This document shows, in pieces, positions 22,265-33,554 of a DNA stretch of 64,000 bases. The stretch comes from Meloidogyne chitwoodi. Lineage: Eukaryota; Nematoda; Chromadorea; Rhabditida; Meloidogynidae. Position 1 is the stretch's first letter; every line of letters begins with the position of its first letter. The stretch covers positions 248,001-312,000 of the forward strand of contig JACZZP010000015.1 of the NCBI GenBank assembly GCA_015183035.1, written 5' to 3'. The notes below the pieces were generated by a model, which saw only the letters and a list, made by a program, of their open reading frames with translations, ran no database searches and was not told the origin of the DNA. A program made the translations under genes and the position numbers.

Positions 22265-22466
22265 TTACAAACACTTTGTATTTTTTAAATTATTTTGATT
22301 TGAGTAAAATTGAATGTTGCATATTTATTTATTTAAAAGGTAATTTAACGAATTATCGATTATTAAAAAAAAATTTTATTTTTTTTAGATTTATTTTATT
22401 TTTTAAACAATATTTTTTAAAAATTATTTAAAAAATTTTGGCTTAAAAATTTTTTTTTGCGCAAAC

Positions 22467-22530
22467 ATGAGATTAAATATGATTGTTATTTATTTTTGTT
22501 TTGCTAATTTTTCTGTTTGTTTAGAGAAAG
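22467..22530 (+). CDS. Orphan signal-peptide exon
   Basis: An ATG opens MRLNMIVIYFCFANFSVCL, a convincing signal peptide, followed by EK and a good donor (AAAG|GTAAGAAT). No partner exon was found before the Polinton at 23964. It may be the first exon of a degraded member of the secreted family, or of a gene reading across the insertion. Low support for a functional gene. Confidence 0.3.
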
Positions 22531-23963
22531 GTAAGAATTTATTTTTTTATTTTTAATAAAGTCGTTTGAGCTAACACACAAATTAGTAATGTTTTTAAAG
22601 TTAATTTTATTGGTACTTTATTATCTTAAAAAATATTATATTTAATTCACTTAACCATTTTTCCAATAAATTAAATTTTGGAAATTTAATTTATTTAATT
22701 CCTAATTTTCAACTAAATTTTATTCTTTTTTATTATATTAAAAAGACTTTAAATTTTGTTTTGGTCTTATTTTTGTACACATTTTCTCCCCGATTTAATT
22801 AAATAGGTACATATTTTTTTCATTTTTTCCATTTTTTATTTGGTCAACCAATCTTCTTAATTGCTAATTTTAGTCTCCTTTTTTCTTTTTATTCTATTGA
22901 TATTTTTTAAATTTATTTAAAAAATATCTATAAATATATAGTTAATTTATGATCAAAATTTTGTTTTTTAATAATAAAATTTAATTTCTTTTTGGTCTTA
23001 AAATTTCAAATTTTAAGGAAAAAATTTTTAATTTTAATTTTTCGATGTTTACCTAAATACATTTATTTACTTTAAATATTTAGACAAAAATAAAAAATAA
23101 AAATATAGATTAATTATTGAAAAGAAACATTTCTCCTTCTTTTGCTTCTCATTTTACCCTTACTAAATAAATATAAAATAAAAAAGACAAGCATAAAGTA
23201 CCTTTACTCCCCTCAAACTTTTAGCTAAAATTATGCTTATTTTTAATGTTAATTTTAGAAAATATGTAAATATAATATATTTGGCTATGAGTTGACCGAT
23301 CGAAAAATTTAATTTTTTATTTCTTTCTTTTTTATTTTATTTTAAATTTTATAGAAAAAAACATATTTTTTTAAATTTATTTATTTTTATTTTATTAAAT
23401 TTCCCTAATTATTAGCCTTTTTAATACAGCACATTTTCCCCCTTTTTTGCTTAATTAAAAACAATAAATGATTTAATTTAACGTAAATATAAAATTTTAT
23501 TTTATGTGAAAATACACCTGTGTATAAAAGATAATTATAAAAGAATTTTAAATAAAAAAAATAAAAGAAAAAAATAATTTTTGGCCAAAATAAAAATAAT
23601 AAATTCGCTTATTTTTTATTTTTACAGATTTTTCTTCGCATATTTTTTCACTAATTTCTTCATCTCCACATTTCTCCTCTTTTCGTCTAGTTTTCGTCTT
23701 CACATGCTTTTGGGTAAGAGGCCAGTCATCATTCCATTAATTTAATCAATTTATGATTTCAAAATTACTTTAATTAAAAGTAAAACACATTTTTTGTATT
23801 TATTTATTTTTTAAGAAATATCAGAATATTTTAAATTCTGATTTATGTATTTTCTTTTATAAGAAATATCAGAATATGTTAAATTCTGATTTATGTTTTT
23901 CTTTTTTGTATTTTCCTTCGGAAAAAACAGATTATTGTATTTCGATAAAAATCAGAATCTTTG
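22531..23963. other. AT-rich region between the orphan exon and the Polinton
   Basis: Mostly poly-A/T-like intronic or intergenic sequence. Near its right end the word ATTCTGATTT / AAATCAGAAT appears four times (23830-23960), a word that saturates the RhoGEF introns on the other side of the Polinton. A purine-poor exon-like stretch at 23637-23711 is listed separately. No other gene seen. Confidence 0.4.
23637..23711 (+). other. Candidate 5' UTR exon of the RhoGEF gene
   Basis: A short C-richer segment (TTCATCTCCACATTTCTCC, TTTTCGTCTTCACATGCTTT) ends in a strong donor TGG|GTAAGAG and is preceded by TTTTTACAG. The next plausible acceptor in the same sense outside the Polinton is TTTTTCAG at 48757-48764, before the RhoGEF start codon. 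If these are joined, the 22-kb Polinton lies inside the gene's first intron. Trans-splicing at 48764 is an alternative. Confidence 0.3.
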
Positions 23964-24325
23964 AGTAGTAAATACACAGGAACCGTCGTTGCAGCCATTT
24001 TTTCGCGCACATTTCAAAACCTATAGGGTCAGTTTGAGACTCTATTTCGCGCACATTTCAAAACCTATAGGGTCAGTTTGACTCAAAAGCTAAGGATAAG
24101 CGGTCAATTAAAAGGGAATCCAAAACCTAAAGAAAGGTTTTAACTGTTTTTTTTTTTTAAAGACAATACAATTGAGCCTAAAGGTTTTGAAGATTTTTTT
24201 TTTAGGAGTGTAACAGCATTTACAAAAAGAACAATTAAGAATTAATATGGAAATAATGATTTTATGATAATAAATATTTAATAATTTTTACAAGAATTCA
24301 AAAAAATTTAAATTTTACTTTTTTT
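23964..24325 (+). repeat. Polinton left terminal inverted repeat
   Basis: About 360 bp, inverted copy of 45604-45962. It contains two direct copies of a 44-bp unit (starting 24001 and 24045, TTTCGCGCACATTTCAAAAC then CTATAGGGTCAGTTTGA). Differences from the right TIR that I can see are single-base changes in poly-T runs (12 versus 11 and 10 versus 9). The inner limit is blurred by a poly-T run. Confidence 0.95.
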
Positions 24326-24615
24326 TTTAATTTTTATATTATTAATAAAATTATTACCAATAATATCTTATACATTCAATTAGATGGAAAAACAAAATTA
24401 TAATATTAATCCTTTTCCCATTGTGAATAAAAATCGGCCAAATGGTTAGAATAAAAGTAAACTTGATAAAATCTTTAAAAAATAATGTTGTACAAAAAAT
24501 TGGGCAGTTTAACATTAGAATAAATGTGTAAATAATTATCATTTAATAATTTATTGTGCTTAAAAATGATTTTTTTTTTTGAATTTATTAATTATTAGAT
24601 TTAAAAATATTAAAA

Positions 24616-25352
24616 ATGAATAATTCTGAAATATTATCAGCTACAAACATTCCTTGGGTTATAGTTAATAACTGTAAATGTTTAAACAATGGCATTTGTA
24701 TGAGACCTTCAATTTACAAGTCTCCAGTTGAATGTGTAAATTTAAAATATTCTAATGATCTACTAAAATATTTAATTGAAGAACCTGAAAATAAAAATTT
24801 TTTAGAGATTAATGTTATGATAATCTTATTTTTAGTATTTATGAATTTGATTATACAGGTATAATTTTTTAAAATTATTATTTAAAAATTTTTTAGTTGA
24901 TTATTATGTATTCTTTTAAAAATTGGTCAAAAAAGAAAGAATATATTGTAAATCCAAAAGGTTCTAAAATATTTAAAAATAATGAAAGTAAAAATAAAAA
25001 AATTGAATTAAAAGAACTAGTTATTGATTGTAGAAAAAAAAATATCAATGGTATTTATTTTAATTATATTCTGTAAAAATCAAATTAAAATTTTTTTAAT
25101 ATATTTAAAATGTTTAATTAATTATAAAAAATAATTATTTATTAAATAGCTCCATACAATTGTGGAACGTTAAACAAATATTCACCAATTATCAAGGGTA
25201 TAGTTTAATTATAATTTAAAATATTATTATTAAAAAAAAGAATAATTTTATAAAAAAAAGATAAATCATTATTAAAAAATATTATTTGAAATATTATTTG
25301 AATTTTACTTATAAATTTAGAATCAATTAAAAATGAAGCAGAAAAGATTTAA
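24616..25352 (+). CDS. Small Polinton membrane protein with EGF-like cysteine cluster
   Basis: Four exons join in phase: 24616-24858, 24897-25050, 25150-25197, 25321-25352 (158 codons). Near residue 20 is NCKCLNNGICM, a C-x-C-x4-G-x-C pattern typical of the end of EGF domains, then a further Cys. A hydrophobic membrane segment follows (INVMIILFLVFMNLIIQLII), then a Lys-rich tail. The first residues are not strongly hydrophobic, so a single-pass protein with the Cys part outside is a guess. It is the leftmost gene of the element, on the polB strand. I do not recognise a family. Confidence 0.55.
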
Positions 25353-25804
25353 TTAAAAGAATTAAAGAATTTAGAATTAAAGAATGAACATTTATTTTGA
25401 TAAAACATAAAAAATATTATTTTATTATTATAAATAAATAAATAATTAATTAATTAATTTTGGCATTTTGGTTTATAAATAAATAATAAGAGAAATTTTG
25501 ATTAAAAGTTTTAAATAGTGTGGTTTTATAATTATTAATGAGAAAATTAGAAAATTATAAAGTTCAGTAATAAAAAAATGTTAAGATTAAGTAAAGTCAA
25601 CTAAACTTACCAAAATATATTAATATATTTTGATAGTTCATTATCATCTAAAATTTCTATATTTTTACTCTTTATTATACTTTTTTTCCCTTATTCTTTA
25701 TTTTAATACAATGACGGCAATATCCATAGTCAGTTTTATAAGGGCAATTATTTTGTACTTTAGGAGTGTCTTAAATTATAATTTAAATTAAGAATTCTTG
25801 GAAT

Positions 25805-25923
25805 TAGAGACCGGACTGGATTTTTACTGGACCTGGATTTTTCCTTGACTCCAGATACAGAATCTGGTCCAGGTCAATAAAATAAATCAAAATCCAGATT
25901 AAGGAGTAAAATTCCGATCTCTA
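25805..25923. mobile_element. hAT-like miniature element inside the Polinton, TSD CTTGGAAT
   Basis: A 119-bp insert with ends TAGAGACCGGACTGG / complement of GTAGAGATCGGA and a perfect TSD CTTGGAAT (25797-25804, 25924-25931). The interior repeats CCAGAT/GGTCCAGG words. Related to the elements at 31064-31266 and 43633-43714. It inserted after the Polinton did, or travelled with it. Confidence 0.85.
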
Positions 25924-25942
25924 CTTGGAATTATATAAATTT

Positions 25943-26352
25943 TTAACCTGTGATTGACATCTTATCATTTTGTGCAAAAAAATTATCAATTGTTATTTCA
26001 CCATCAACATTTTTTCGTAAACGTTTTGGAGCAGGTGGAGGTGTTTTAGGCTCAGTTTTATTTCCTTCCTGTAAGATTAGTATTTATTTTGTTTTAAAAT
26101 TTAGTTACCACAAATCCTAAGAAAATTATTGAAGGAGTCGTCTTTGGTGATGCAACATTCTTCTATAAAAATTTTTTTTAAAAAAAAAGAATTTTATACT
26201 ACCAAAATCTCAAGAAAAATTATATCACTATCTTCGCATGAAGCGAATTTCATAGATCGAGGAATAGAAGGTGCACGTGTTTTAAAAATATTTAAGTCAT
26301 AATTTTTTGTATGGTTAAAATTAGTGTTTTTTGGAACAGAGTATGAATGCAT
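25943..26352 (-). CDS. Small Polinton protein, Pro- and Lys-rich, unknown
   Basis: Three minus-strand exons join in phase: 26203-26352, 26109-26162, 25943-26068, giving 109 residues. It starts MHSYSVPKNTNFNH, has TEPKTPPPAPKRLRKN in the third exon and ends NFFAQNDKMSITG. The proline-basic patch could be a nuclear-localisation or docking motif (inference). It lies in the left accessory zone, opposite in strand to its neighbours. No family recognised. Confidence 0.5.
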
Positions 26353-26810
26353 TTTTAAAATAAAAATTTTTGGAAAAAAGTGATGTTAAGTATAACAAAA
26401 GTATAAAAACGAAAAAGACTTGTATAAATTCTATAAACCTCCCACATAGTAACAATACAGAAGTTCAAAGAAAGTGACCCATATATTCATCCTTTAATTA
26501 AACTTTTTTTTTGCATTTTATTAAGAGTTCAAACGAATCCTCTTTTTATTTTTGCGACAAAATTTATTTTACAGTTTCTTCAATTCTTTTTCTTCCATCC
26601 ATCCTCTCCACTGTTTATGAGCAGCACCTTTTAGATTTTCACTTTTGGTGGTTTTTATATTTTAAATAGAGAAAAGTTACCATAATAAAAAAATAAAATA
26701 TAAATAAAAATTAATCGAAGGAGATATTTGCATTTACTTAAAATGGATATTAAAAAATTTTTAATTAATAATATTTTGCAATTTTATAAATATTAAAAAT
26801 ATATGTCTCT
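26353..26810. other. Spacer left of polB with a short coding-like patch
   Basis: Mostly AT-rich. On the minus strand about 26573-26665 reads KTTKSENLKGAAHKQWRGW then MEEKELKKL before a stop, more complex than the surroundings, and could be an exon of an unrecognised small gene. No start or splice partner could be fixed. Confidence 0.25.
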
Positions 26811-27715
26811 CTCTCAATCTTCTCATCAATTATATTCTAAAATTTCGGAAAAGAATATTTGACTAAGTTTAAAAAAATTTTTGAAATTTCTTTTAAATCA
26901 ATTATGCTGTAAATTAACTATAAAGTACAATAAAATTAATTTTCAGAAAAAGTGATGAACAAAAGACTCATTCAAATAAAAGTGAACTTCGAGAGCTATC
27001 AGCTATTGAAAGAGAAAATCTCTCGATTTAATTTTTATATATTTTTGAGGTTTAGACTATCATTCATCTATGTTATACTCGGGAAAGAATAATTGAATCT
27101 TTATCATATTTAAAAAATTTAAAAATTAATTAACCCATAAATTTTAATAATTTTCATAAAATATTTTTTAAATTTATTAATAATAATTTTAAATTTATAT
27201 TAAATAAAGATTTAAATATTTTAATTAAATTGAACCAAGCGTGAAAAGATACCGTTTCTTTTCTCAATCTTCTCATCAATTATATTGTAAAATTTCGGAA
27301 AAGAATATTTGACTAAGCTTAAAAAATTTTTTGAATTCTCTTTTAAATCAATTATGTTGTAAAATGAACTATAAAGTATAGTAAAATTAATTTTCAGAAA
27401 AAGCGATGAACTAAAAGACTCATTCAAATAAAAGTGAACTTCGAGAGCTATCAGCTATTGATGAGAAAATCTCTCGATTTAATTTTTATATATTTTTGAG
27501 GTTTAGACTATCATTCATCTATGTTATACTCGGGAAAGAATAATTAAATCTTTATCATTTTTAAAAAATTTAAAAATTAATTCACCCATAAATTTTAATA
27601 ATTTTCATAAAATTTTTTTTAAATTTATTAATAATTATTTTAAATTTATAATATTAAATAAAAGATTAAATATATTAATTAAATGGAACCAAGACTGAAA
27701 AGACACCGTTTCTTT
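26811..27715 (+). repeat. 450-bp direct duplication covering the polB upstream region and start
   Basis: The segment from about 26811 (CTCAATCTTCTCATCAATTA) to about 27260 recurs from about 27261 to 27715, with shared blocks such as AAAATTTCGGAAAAGAATAT and GGTTTAGACTATCATTCATC. The right copy carries the working start (AAATGGAACCAAGACTGAAA). The left copy has AAATTGAACCAAGCGTGAAA, with the ATG lost and a stop following. It is a tandem duplication of the polB promoter and first codons, the outer copy decayed. Confidence 0.75.
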
Positions 27716-30700
27716 ATTGAAGAATTGCTTAATGATAAACCAGAATATTTCCAGGCTGGAAGTGGAAATCAAATCTTTAGTGATCAAAACTTTGAAGAAA
27801 GTTTTGAGGATCAATCACCATCTACATCATTATCTTCTCAAATTTCACTATCGCATTATGTAAAAAAACTTGATCAAGATATTGAATTTAACAACAAATT
27901 TAAATTTATTAAAAATAGGTCTACATTCTTAATTGAAAATATTCCACCCGATTTTGAAATGTTATTAGCTGAAATATTTAAATATTGTTTTGATTCGACA
28001 ATTGATGAATGTGATGAAAGAGGACTTAAAGCTGATCGAATTGGATGTTTAATTTCTAGTGAATTATTAAATCCTGAAATATGGCTTCCTATTAGGCAAA
28101 TAAATGAAAATACAATCGATAATATTCTTAATCGTTTTACCCAAATTGCACAAAGCAAATCTAACGAGAATATTACTTTATGGGGGAAACCGTTTAATGT
28201 TACATTTACAGCTGTTTCTAGAAAAGATTTACCTAATGAAAGAAGGATTACAGGTGGTGCAAATGTTAGAAATCGTAAAAGAATGGCACCGGTGCATCAT
28301 AAGATAAATGGTCAATGTTTAATTAAGGTTAAAAAATATTAAAATAAATTTTATATAAAATAAATAATTTTAACATAAAATTATCAGCCTGATAATTTGG
28401 ATGGGCTGAATCATTGCTTATTTTATTCGCTACAAGCAACGCTTTATCACAATATAAAAGATTGGCCTCGTTGGAAATTTTATGATTATATTCATTCTCG
28501 ATTAGGTCAAAGAGGAGAATTAAAAAAACATGTAGAAAATTTAATGGCTGAAATTAATGCACCTGCTGGTCTAAATGATTATGATGCTAAAATATATGTA
28601 CCGAATGTAATTGATTATTGGAATAATATATTATATTTTGGAGAATATAAAATTAAAGTATTTATTTTTGAGGCAACTGGATTTTATAAACCAATATATA
28701 CTCATGGATCTAATGAATATAATATTTCTGTAATATTATATTTGTGTGATAATCATTTTAATGGAGTTCAACGTTCAAGTAATCTTTTTGGTGTTCCTTA
28801 TTGTCTATCTTGTGAAAGTACTTATCAGCGTGCATCAGAACATAATAAAAGCTGTAAATCAAGATGCATAAAGTGTGCAAGGATAGGGATGGCATATCCG
28901 TGCTCTTCAGAAAATGGTTTCAAAAAATACTGTTCTCTTTGTTGCAAAACATTTCACAATGGTGATTGTTATCGTTATCATCTTTTAAAGAAATTTTGTG
29001 ATAAATCTAAAGAATGTAGAAATTGTGGAGAAGTTTGGGATGTTCGTGTGAATACACGTAATAATAGAAAGGTATTAAACATATAAAAATTTATTAAAAT
29101 TTATAAGTTTAAAAAATTATTTTATATATTATTAAAATTTAGATAAGTTTATTAAATAAATTTATTTTGATAAAAATTTATGTAAATTTTTTAAAAATAT
29201 AGGGGCACGTATGTAATGAACGCTATTGTCAAAATTGTAAAGCGTTTCATAATATTAAGAGAGGGTGTTATATTCAGCAATTAAATATTAAAACACCAAA
29301 ACCATATAGAATTATATCTTTTGACACTGAAACAATGCAACATAATTATGAAGAGAATAATTAACAAAAAGAATACATCAAATTAATTTTATTGGAGTAA
29401 GAATTGCATGTCCTTGTTGTATAGAAAATAAAAAATGGATAAAAAGTTTGAAAAATGATGATATTAATTGCGAAGTTTGCGGTGAGAATAGAACTATTAC
29501 ATTTAGTCACCGAGAGTTTTACGAAACTGAAGTTGATAAAAAGGTTAAAGCAATTTGAAAATAATAAAATTAATTTAAATATTTTATTAAAATTATTAAA
29601 TATTTTAATAAATTTCAATTTTTCACTAAAATTATTAGGTTATCAGCTCTAATCCCGTTGAAAATTTTGTTCATTGGATACTTTATGAACTTCCAAAAAA
29701 TTTTAAATCATTAATATTTTCTCATAATGGAGGTCGTTTTGATATGGTACTTATTTTTCGTGAAATCTTTCGTCTAAGATTGAATCCTACTATGATAAGA
29801 AAAGTAAAAATTAAAATTTTAAAATAAAAATTTTACTTAAAAATAATTAAAATAAAAATTAAAAATAATTTTGATTAAAAATTAAAGGGTAATAAAATGT
29901 ATGAAATGAAAGTACCAAAAACATCAATCAACCCTGAAATAATTTTTCGTGATTCATTCAATCTTATGCCAATGGCTTTAGCGGCGTTAATTCCTGCATT
30001 TGGTCTTGAAGTTGATGAAAAACCATTTTTTCCATACTTGACAAATTGCCCAAATAATTATGATATTCGAATGACAACACTTCCACCTAAAGATGATTAT
30101 TTATGTGGAGGAATGAAACCTTCTAAACGTCGTGAATTTGATGCTTGGTATCAATCACATCAAAATGATTCCTTTTTTCTAAATGAAGCATTAGGTAGTT
30201 ATTGCATGAATGACGTAGATATACTAATGAGCGCACTTATTAAATTTCGCTCTGAATTTTATCAGATTTCAAAAAGAGATGGCCGAGAAGGTATAGCTTA
30301 TTCTTTATATATAATTTATTAATTTTTATTAGGTATTGATATTCTTCATGAATCTATGACCATAGCCAGTGGTTGCATGAAACATTTCAGGGCTAACCAT
30401 TTGAAGCCAGACCAGCTTGGAATAGTCCCAGAAATGGGTTATGATACTACAACCAATCAAAGCTTGTTGGCTATTAAATTTTTAAAATGGTATAGTGAAA
30501 AAAATAATATTGAGATCCAAACCTGCAATTCAATATTAGGCGAAAAAAAGTGAAATTTATATTTTTATTTAAATGAAAAAAAAAAAAGTTTTAGAATTGC
30601 AAACTATAGTCTAGACGGCTGGGTTGAAACAGAACAACTGGCAATAGAAATACACGGATGTGTTTGGCATGCGTGTCTTAAACATTATCCTGATGATAAA

Positions 30701-33049
30701 ATGATGATGCCTAATGGAAAGACAGCTGGTCATATTAGAGATTATAATTCTGAAAGAATAGAATTTATTAAATCAAGAGTGAGGAAGGTTAAAATATTTT
30801 GGGAGTGTGAAATTCATCAAATGCTGAAACGTGATCCTTTAATGAAGAAAAAGTTTGATGAATATTTAGACGAGGGCCCACTTGACATACGCTCATGTTT
30901 CTTTGGCGGTCGAACTGGCCCGATCAAATTATTATATAATGTTAAAGCTGGAGAGAAAATAAGTTATTTTGATGTTACAAGTCTCTATCCATATATAAAG
31001 TAAGATTTATATTAAAGAAAATTTGGTACTTGTATGTGATATGTATCAGGGATGCATATGGTATAGAGATAGGAATTTTGAAAAATCCTTGATATGGATT
31101 CTGGATTTTTTTTAAATCTATAGACCTGGACTGGATTCTGGATCTGGAGTCAAGGAAAAATCCAGATCCAGAAAAAAGCCAGAATTCCTAAAAAATGCCT
31201 GGATCTGGACACAGGATCCTGGAAAAATCCAATCCAGGTCTGGATCCAGATCCAGTCCTATCTCTAATATCGTATTTTAGGGGTGATTTTGTATCGTATC
31301 GTATATCGTATCGTATTTTACAGAATGATATGCATCTATGATATGTACATAATTTTTATACTAAATAGTATCACACATAAGAGTAAATTTCAATGAATAT
31401 ATTTAATTTTAATTAACTAAAAAATATATTAAAATTTATATATAAATATTTTTAATCTATTTTAATTAAAATTGGCAGTTGTACTACGAATTATCCAATA
31501 GGCCATCCTAAGGTCTTAGTTCTCAATCAAAATGTTAATTGGACGAAATCATTAGATAATCCTTATCAATTGGCTCTCCTTAAAGTCTTTGTTATACCTC
31601 CAAATAAATTGGACGTACCTGTTCTACCAATGAAAGTTGACGAAAGACTTTTGTTTCCATTGTGTTCTGCCTGCGCGTAAATTTTTTATTTGATTTTTTT
31701 TTTAAAAATTAATTTTACATTTTTTAAATAATAATATTTATAGTAAAAAATATCCAAATGGCAATATTCTGAATGATTATAGTTGCCCACATTCTGAATT
31801 AGAACGTGGATGGGTTAGCACGTGTACTTCGTTAGAACTTAATTTTGCTATAAATGAGGGCTATCGAGTTACAAAAATATACCGTGCAATTATTTATGAA
31901 AATAGTGATAAAGAATTATTCCGCAATTACATTGCGGAATTTATGAAGCAAAAAATTGAAGCTTCCGGGTTTGAAAAAGAAATTGAAGGTGATTCTTCTC
32001 TTGAACTGAAATTTATTGAAGAGTGTGAACAACGTTTTGGAATTAAAATTGATCGTTTTAATATGATGCCTAATAAAGGGAAAAGACAACTAGCAAAACT
32101 TGCTCTTAATAATCTATGTATTTTTTGAATTTAAAAATAAATTTAAAAAATTTTTAATTTTATTATTATTTTAATTAAATTTAGGGGGTAGATTCAGCCT
32201 TCGAAATGTGGGATTAGCGAAGACTTTGATTACTGATGATCCATGTGAGTTTTCAAAGTATCTGGACGATCACAAAATTGAAGTAACTGCTATGGATTCT
32301 TTAACACCTGAGTCTAGTCTGATTAGTTATCTTGAGAAAAAAGAATTTGTAGAAGAACACGACTGCAGTAATATAGGTGTTTAAATTAAAATTGAATATT
32401 TAAACAATCTTATTAAAAATAAAATAATAAACTTAAAAATATTTATTTAATTTAAATAGTTATTTCTTTATGGACAACTTCCGCAGCTCGCCTCCATTTG
32501 CTAAAAGCCATGCAAAAAGTAGCTAGAACTCCCAATTGTTCTTTACTTTATACAGGTAAATTTTTAAAATAATTTTATTATCTATATAATAATATTTAAG
32601 ATACAGACTCAATTATATTTGTTCATCCTGAGAATAATTGTCCGCTTCAGCTGGGTCTTTTTCTTGGTGATATGACAGACGAATACCCAGATTTTGAAAT
32701 TATTGAATTTATTAGTGGCGGATGTAAACAGTACGCCTTAAAATTACAAAAGAAAAGCGACAGAACCAAATACGAATATATTTTAAAAGTTAGAGGCATG
32801 ACGCTGAGTCATGACGTGATTGAGAATCAAGGACTTTGTTATGACAACTTTAAGGATCGTGTTGTTAACTATGTGAAGGAAGGTGATCTTGATCCTATCA
32901 TAGTTAATTATCCTAATTTTATACGTCCATCAATACCTAAAGGTTCTGTAAACTCTGTTCCCATGCAAAAAGTATATAAACCTTATATTGGTAAGGGTAT
33001 TGTTTCATCAGTTGATTTTAATGTACATGATTTTGGTTTTATTAGATAA
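27683..33049 (+). CDS. Polinton family-B DNA polymerase, 12 exons, one apparent frameshift
   Basis: Replicates the element; protein-primed B-family polymerase by family knowledge. Exons: 27683-28327, 28388-29071, 29203-29543, 29639-29803, 29888-30290, 30333-30549, 30595-30999, 31479-31676, 31744-32117, 32185-32376, 32460-32555, 32601-33049, about 1390 codons. Exon 2 begins PDNLDGLNHCLFYSLQ and ends in Cys/His pairs (CRNCGEVW, continued by CNERYCQNC). Exonuclease motifs: ISFDTETMQ (exon 3) and SHNGGRFDM (exon 4). Polymerase motif A is FDVTSLYPYI (exon 7), motif B lies in NKGKRQLAKLALNNLWG (exons 9/10), motif C is YTDTDSIIF (exons 11/12). All other junctions keep phase, but exon 3 needs one extra base near 29357-29375 to stay open: a real lesion or a sequence error. 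Confidence 0.93.
31047..31340. mobile_element. Outer hAT-like element in polB intron 7
   Basis: Ends CAGGGATGCATATG / CATATCATTCTG-side complement CATAGATGCATATCA, with 7-of-8 TSD (31039-31046 ATATGTAT; 31341-31348 ATATGTAC). Its right arm is a TATCGTATCG array. Split by the element at 31064-31266. Confidence 0.7.
31064..31266. mobile_element. Inner hAT-like element in polB intron 7
   Basis: A 203-bp insert with ends TAGAGATAGGAATTTT / complement of TAGAGATAGGACTGGA and 7-of-8 TSD (31056-31063 ATATGGTA; 31267-31274 ATATCGTA). The interior is CTGGATCTGGA / TCCAGATCCAG words, as in 25805-25923. Confidence 0.75.
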
Positions 33050-33554
33050 TATTTTTTCTATTTTATTTGTAAAAATTTATTTTATTTAATGAATAAAATT
33101 CTTTATATAAAGATGAAATTCATAAAAAATTAATTTATAGAAGTGATTAGTTTTAGGTGAAAATAATCATAATTAGTCAATAGAAGATAAAATATTGTAA
33201 AATTTAATATAAAGAAGAAAAATTTTAGGATTAATAATAATATTAATTTAACGTGTAAAATTCATTAAAAAAGCGCATTATATTTTTTCTCGTTACCTTA
33301 ATTTATTCAAAAATTGTATTATTTTAAGTTTAAATAAGTATTACAATTTATATTAAATAAATTTTAAAATTAAATAAATTAATTATTAAAAGTTTACTAA
33401 ATAATCAAGAAAAATTATAAAAATTATTTTAAAAATAATAGGGTTAAAAATTATTACAATTTAAATAAAATAAATTTTAAAATTAAATAAATAAATTATA
33501 AAAGTTTACTAAATAATCAAGAAAAATTATAAAAATTATTTTAAAAATAAATTA
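33050..33554. repeat. Convergent 3' spacer with a 105-bp tandem duplication
   Basis: AT-rich gap between the convergent polB and PAZ genes. Bases about 33340-33440 are repeated at about 33452-33552 (shared AAAAGTTTACTAAATAATCA and AGAAAAATTATAAAAATTAT). No gene. It probably holds both 3' UTRs. Confidence 0.6.

Larger units (their letters stand above)
31000..31478 (+). other. polB intron 7, enlarged by nested elements
   Basis: A 479-bp intron (GTAAGATT ... TTGGCAG) against 35-131 bp for the other ten. The excess is mostly the hAT-like element at 31047-31340 with another inside it. The intron splits polymerase motif A from the following NCTTNYPIGHP block. Confidence 0.8.

Noticed and set aside
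22056..22298. Two mirrored frames starting MCMTGNDRL on opposite strands
   Set aside because: They come from the palindrome of the 22081-22264 element.
22467..22530. First coding exon of the RhoGEF
   Set aside because: It encodes a signal peptide, unsuitable for a cytosolic RhoGEF, and the gene has its own good ATG at 48837.
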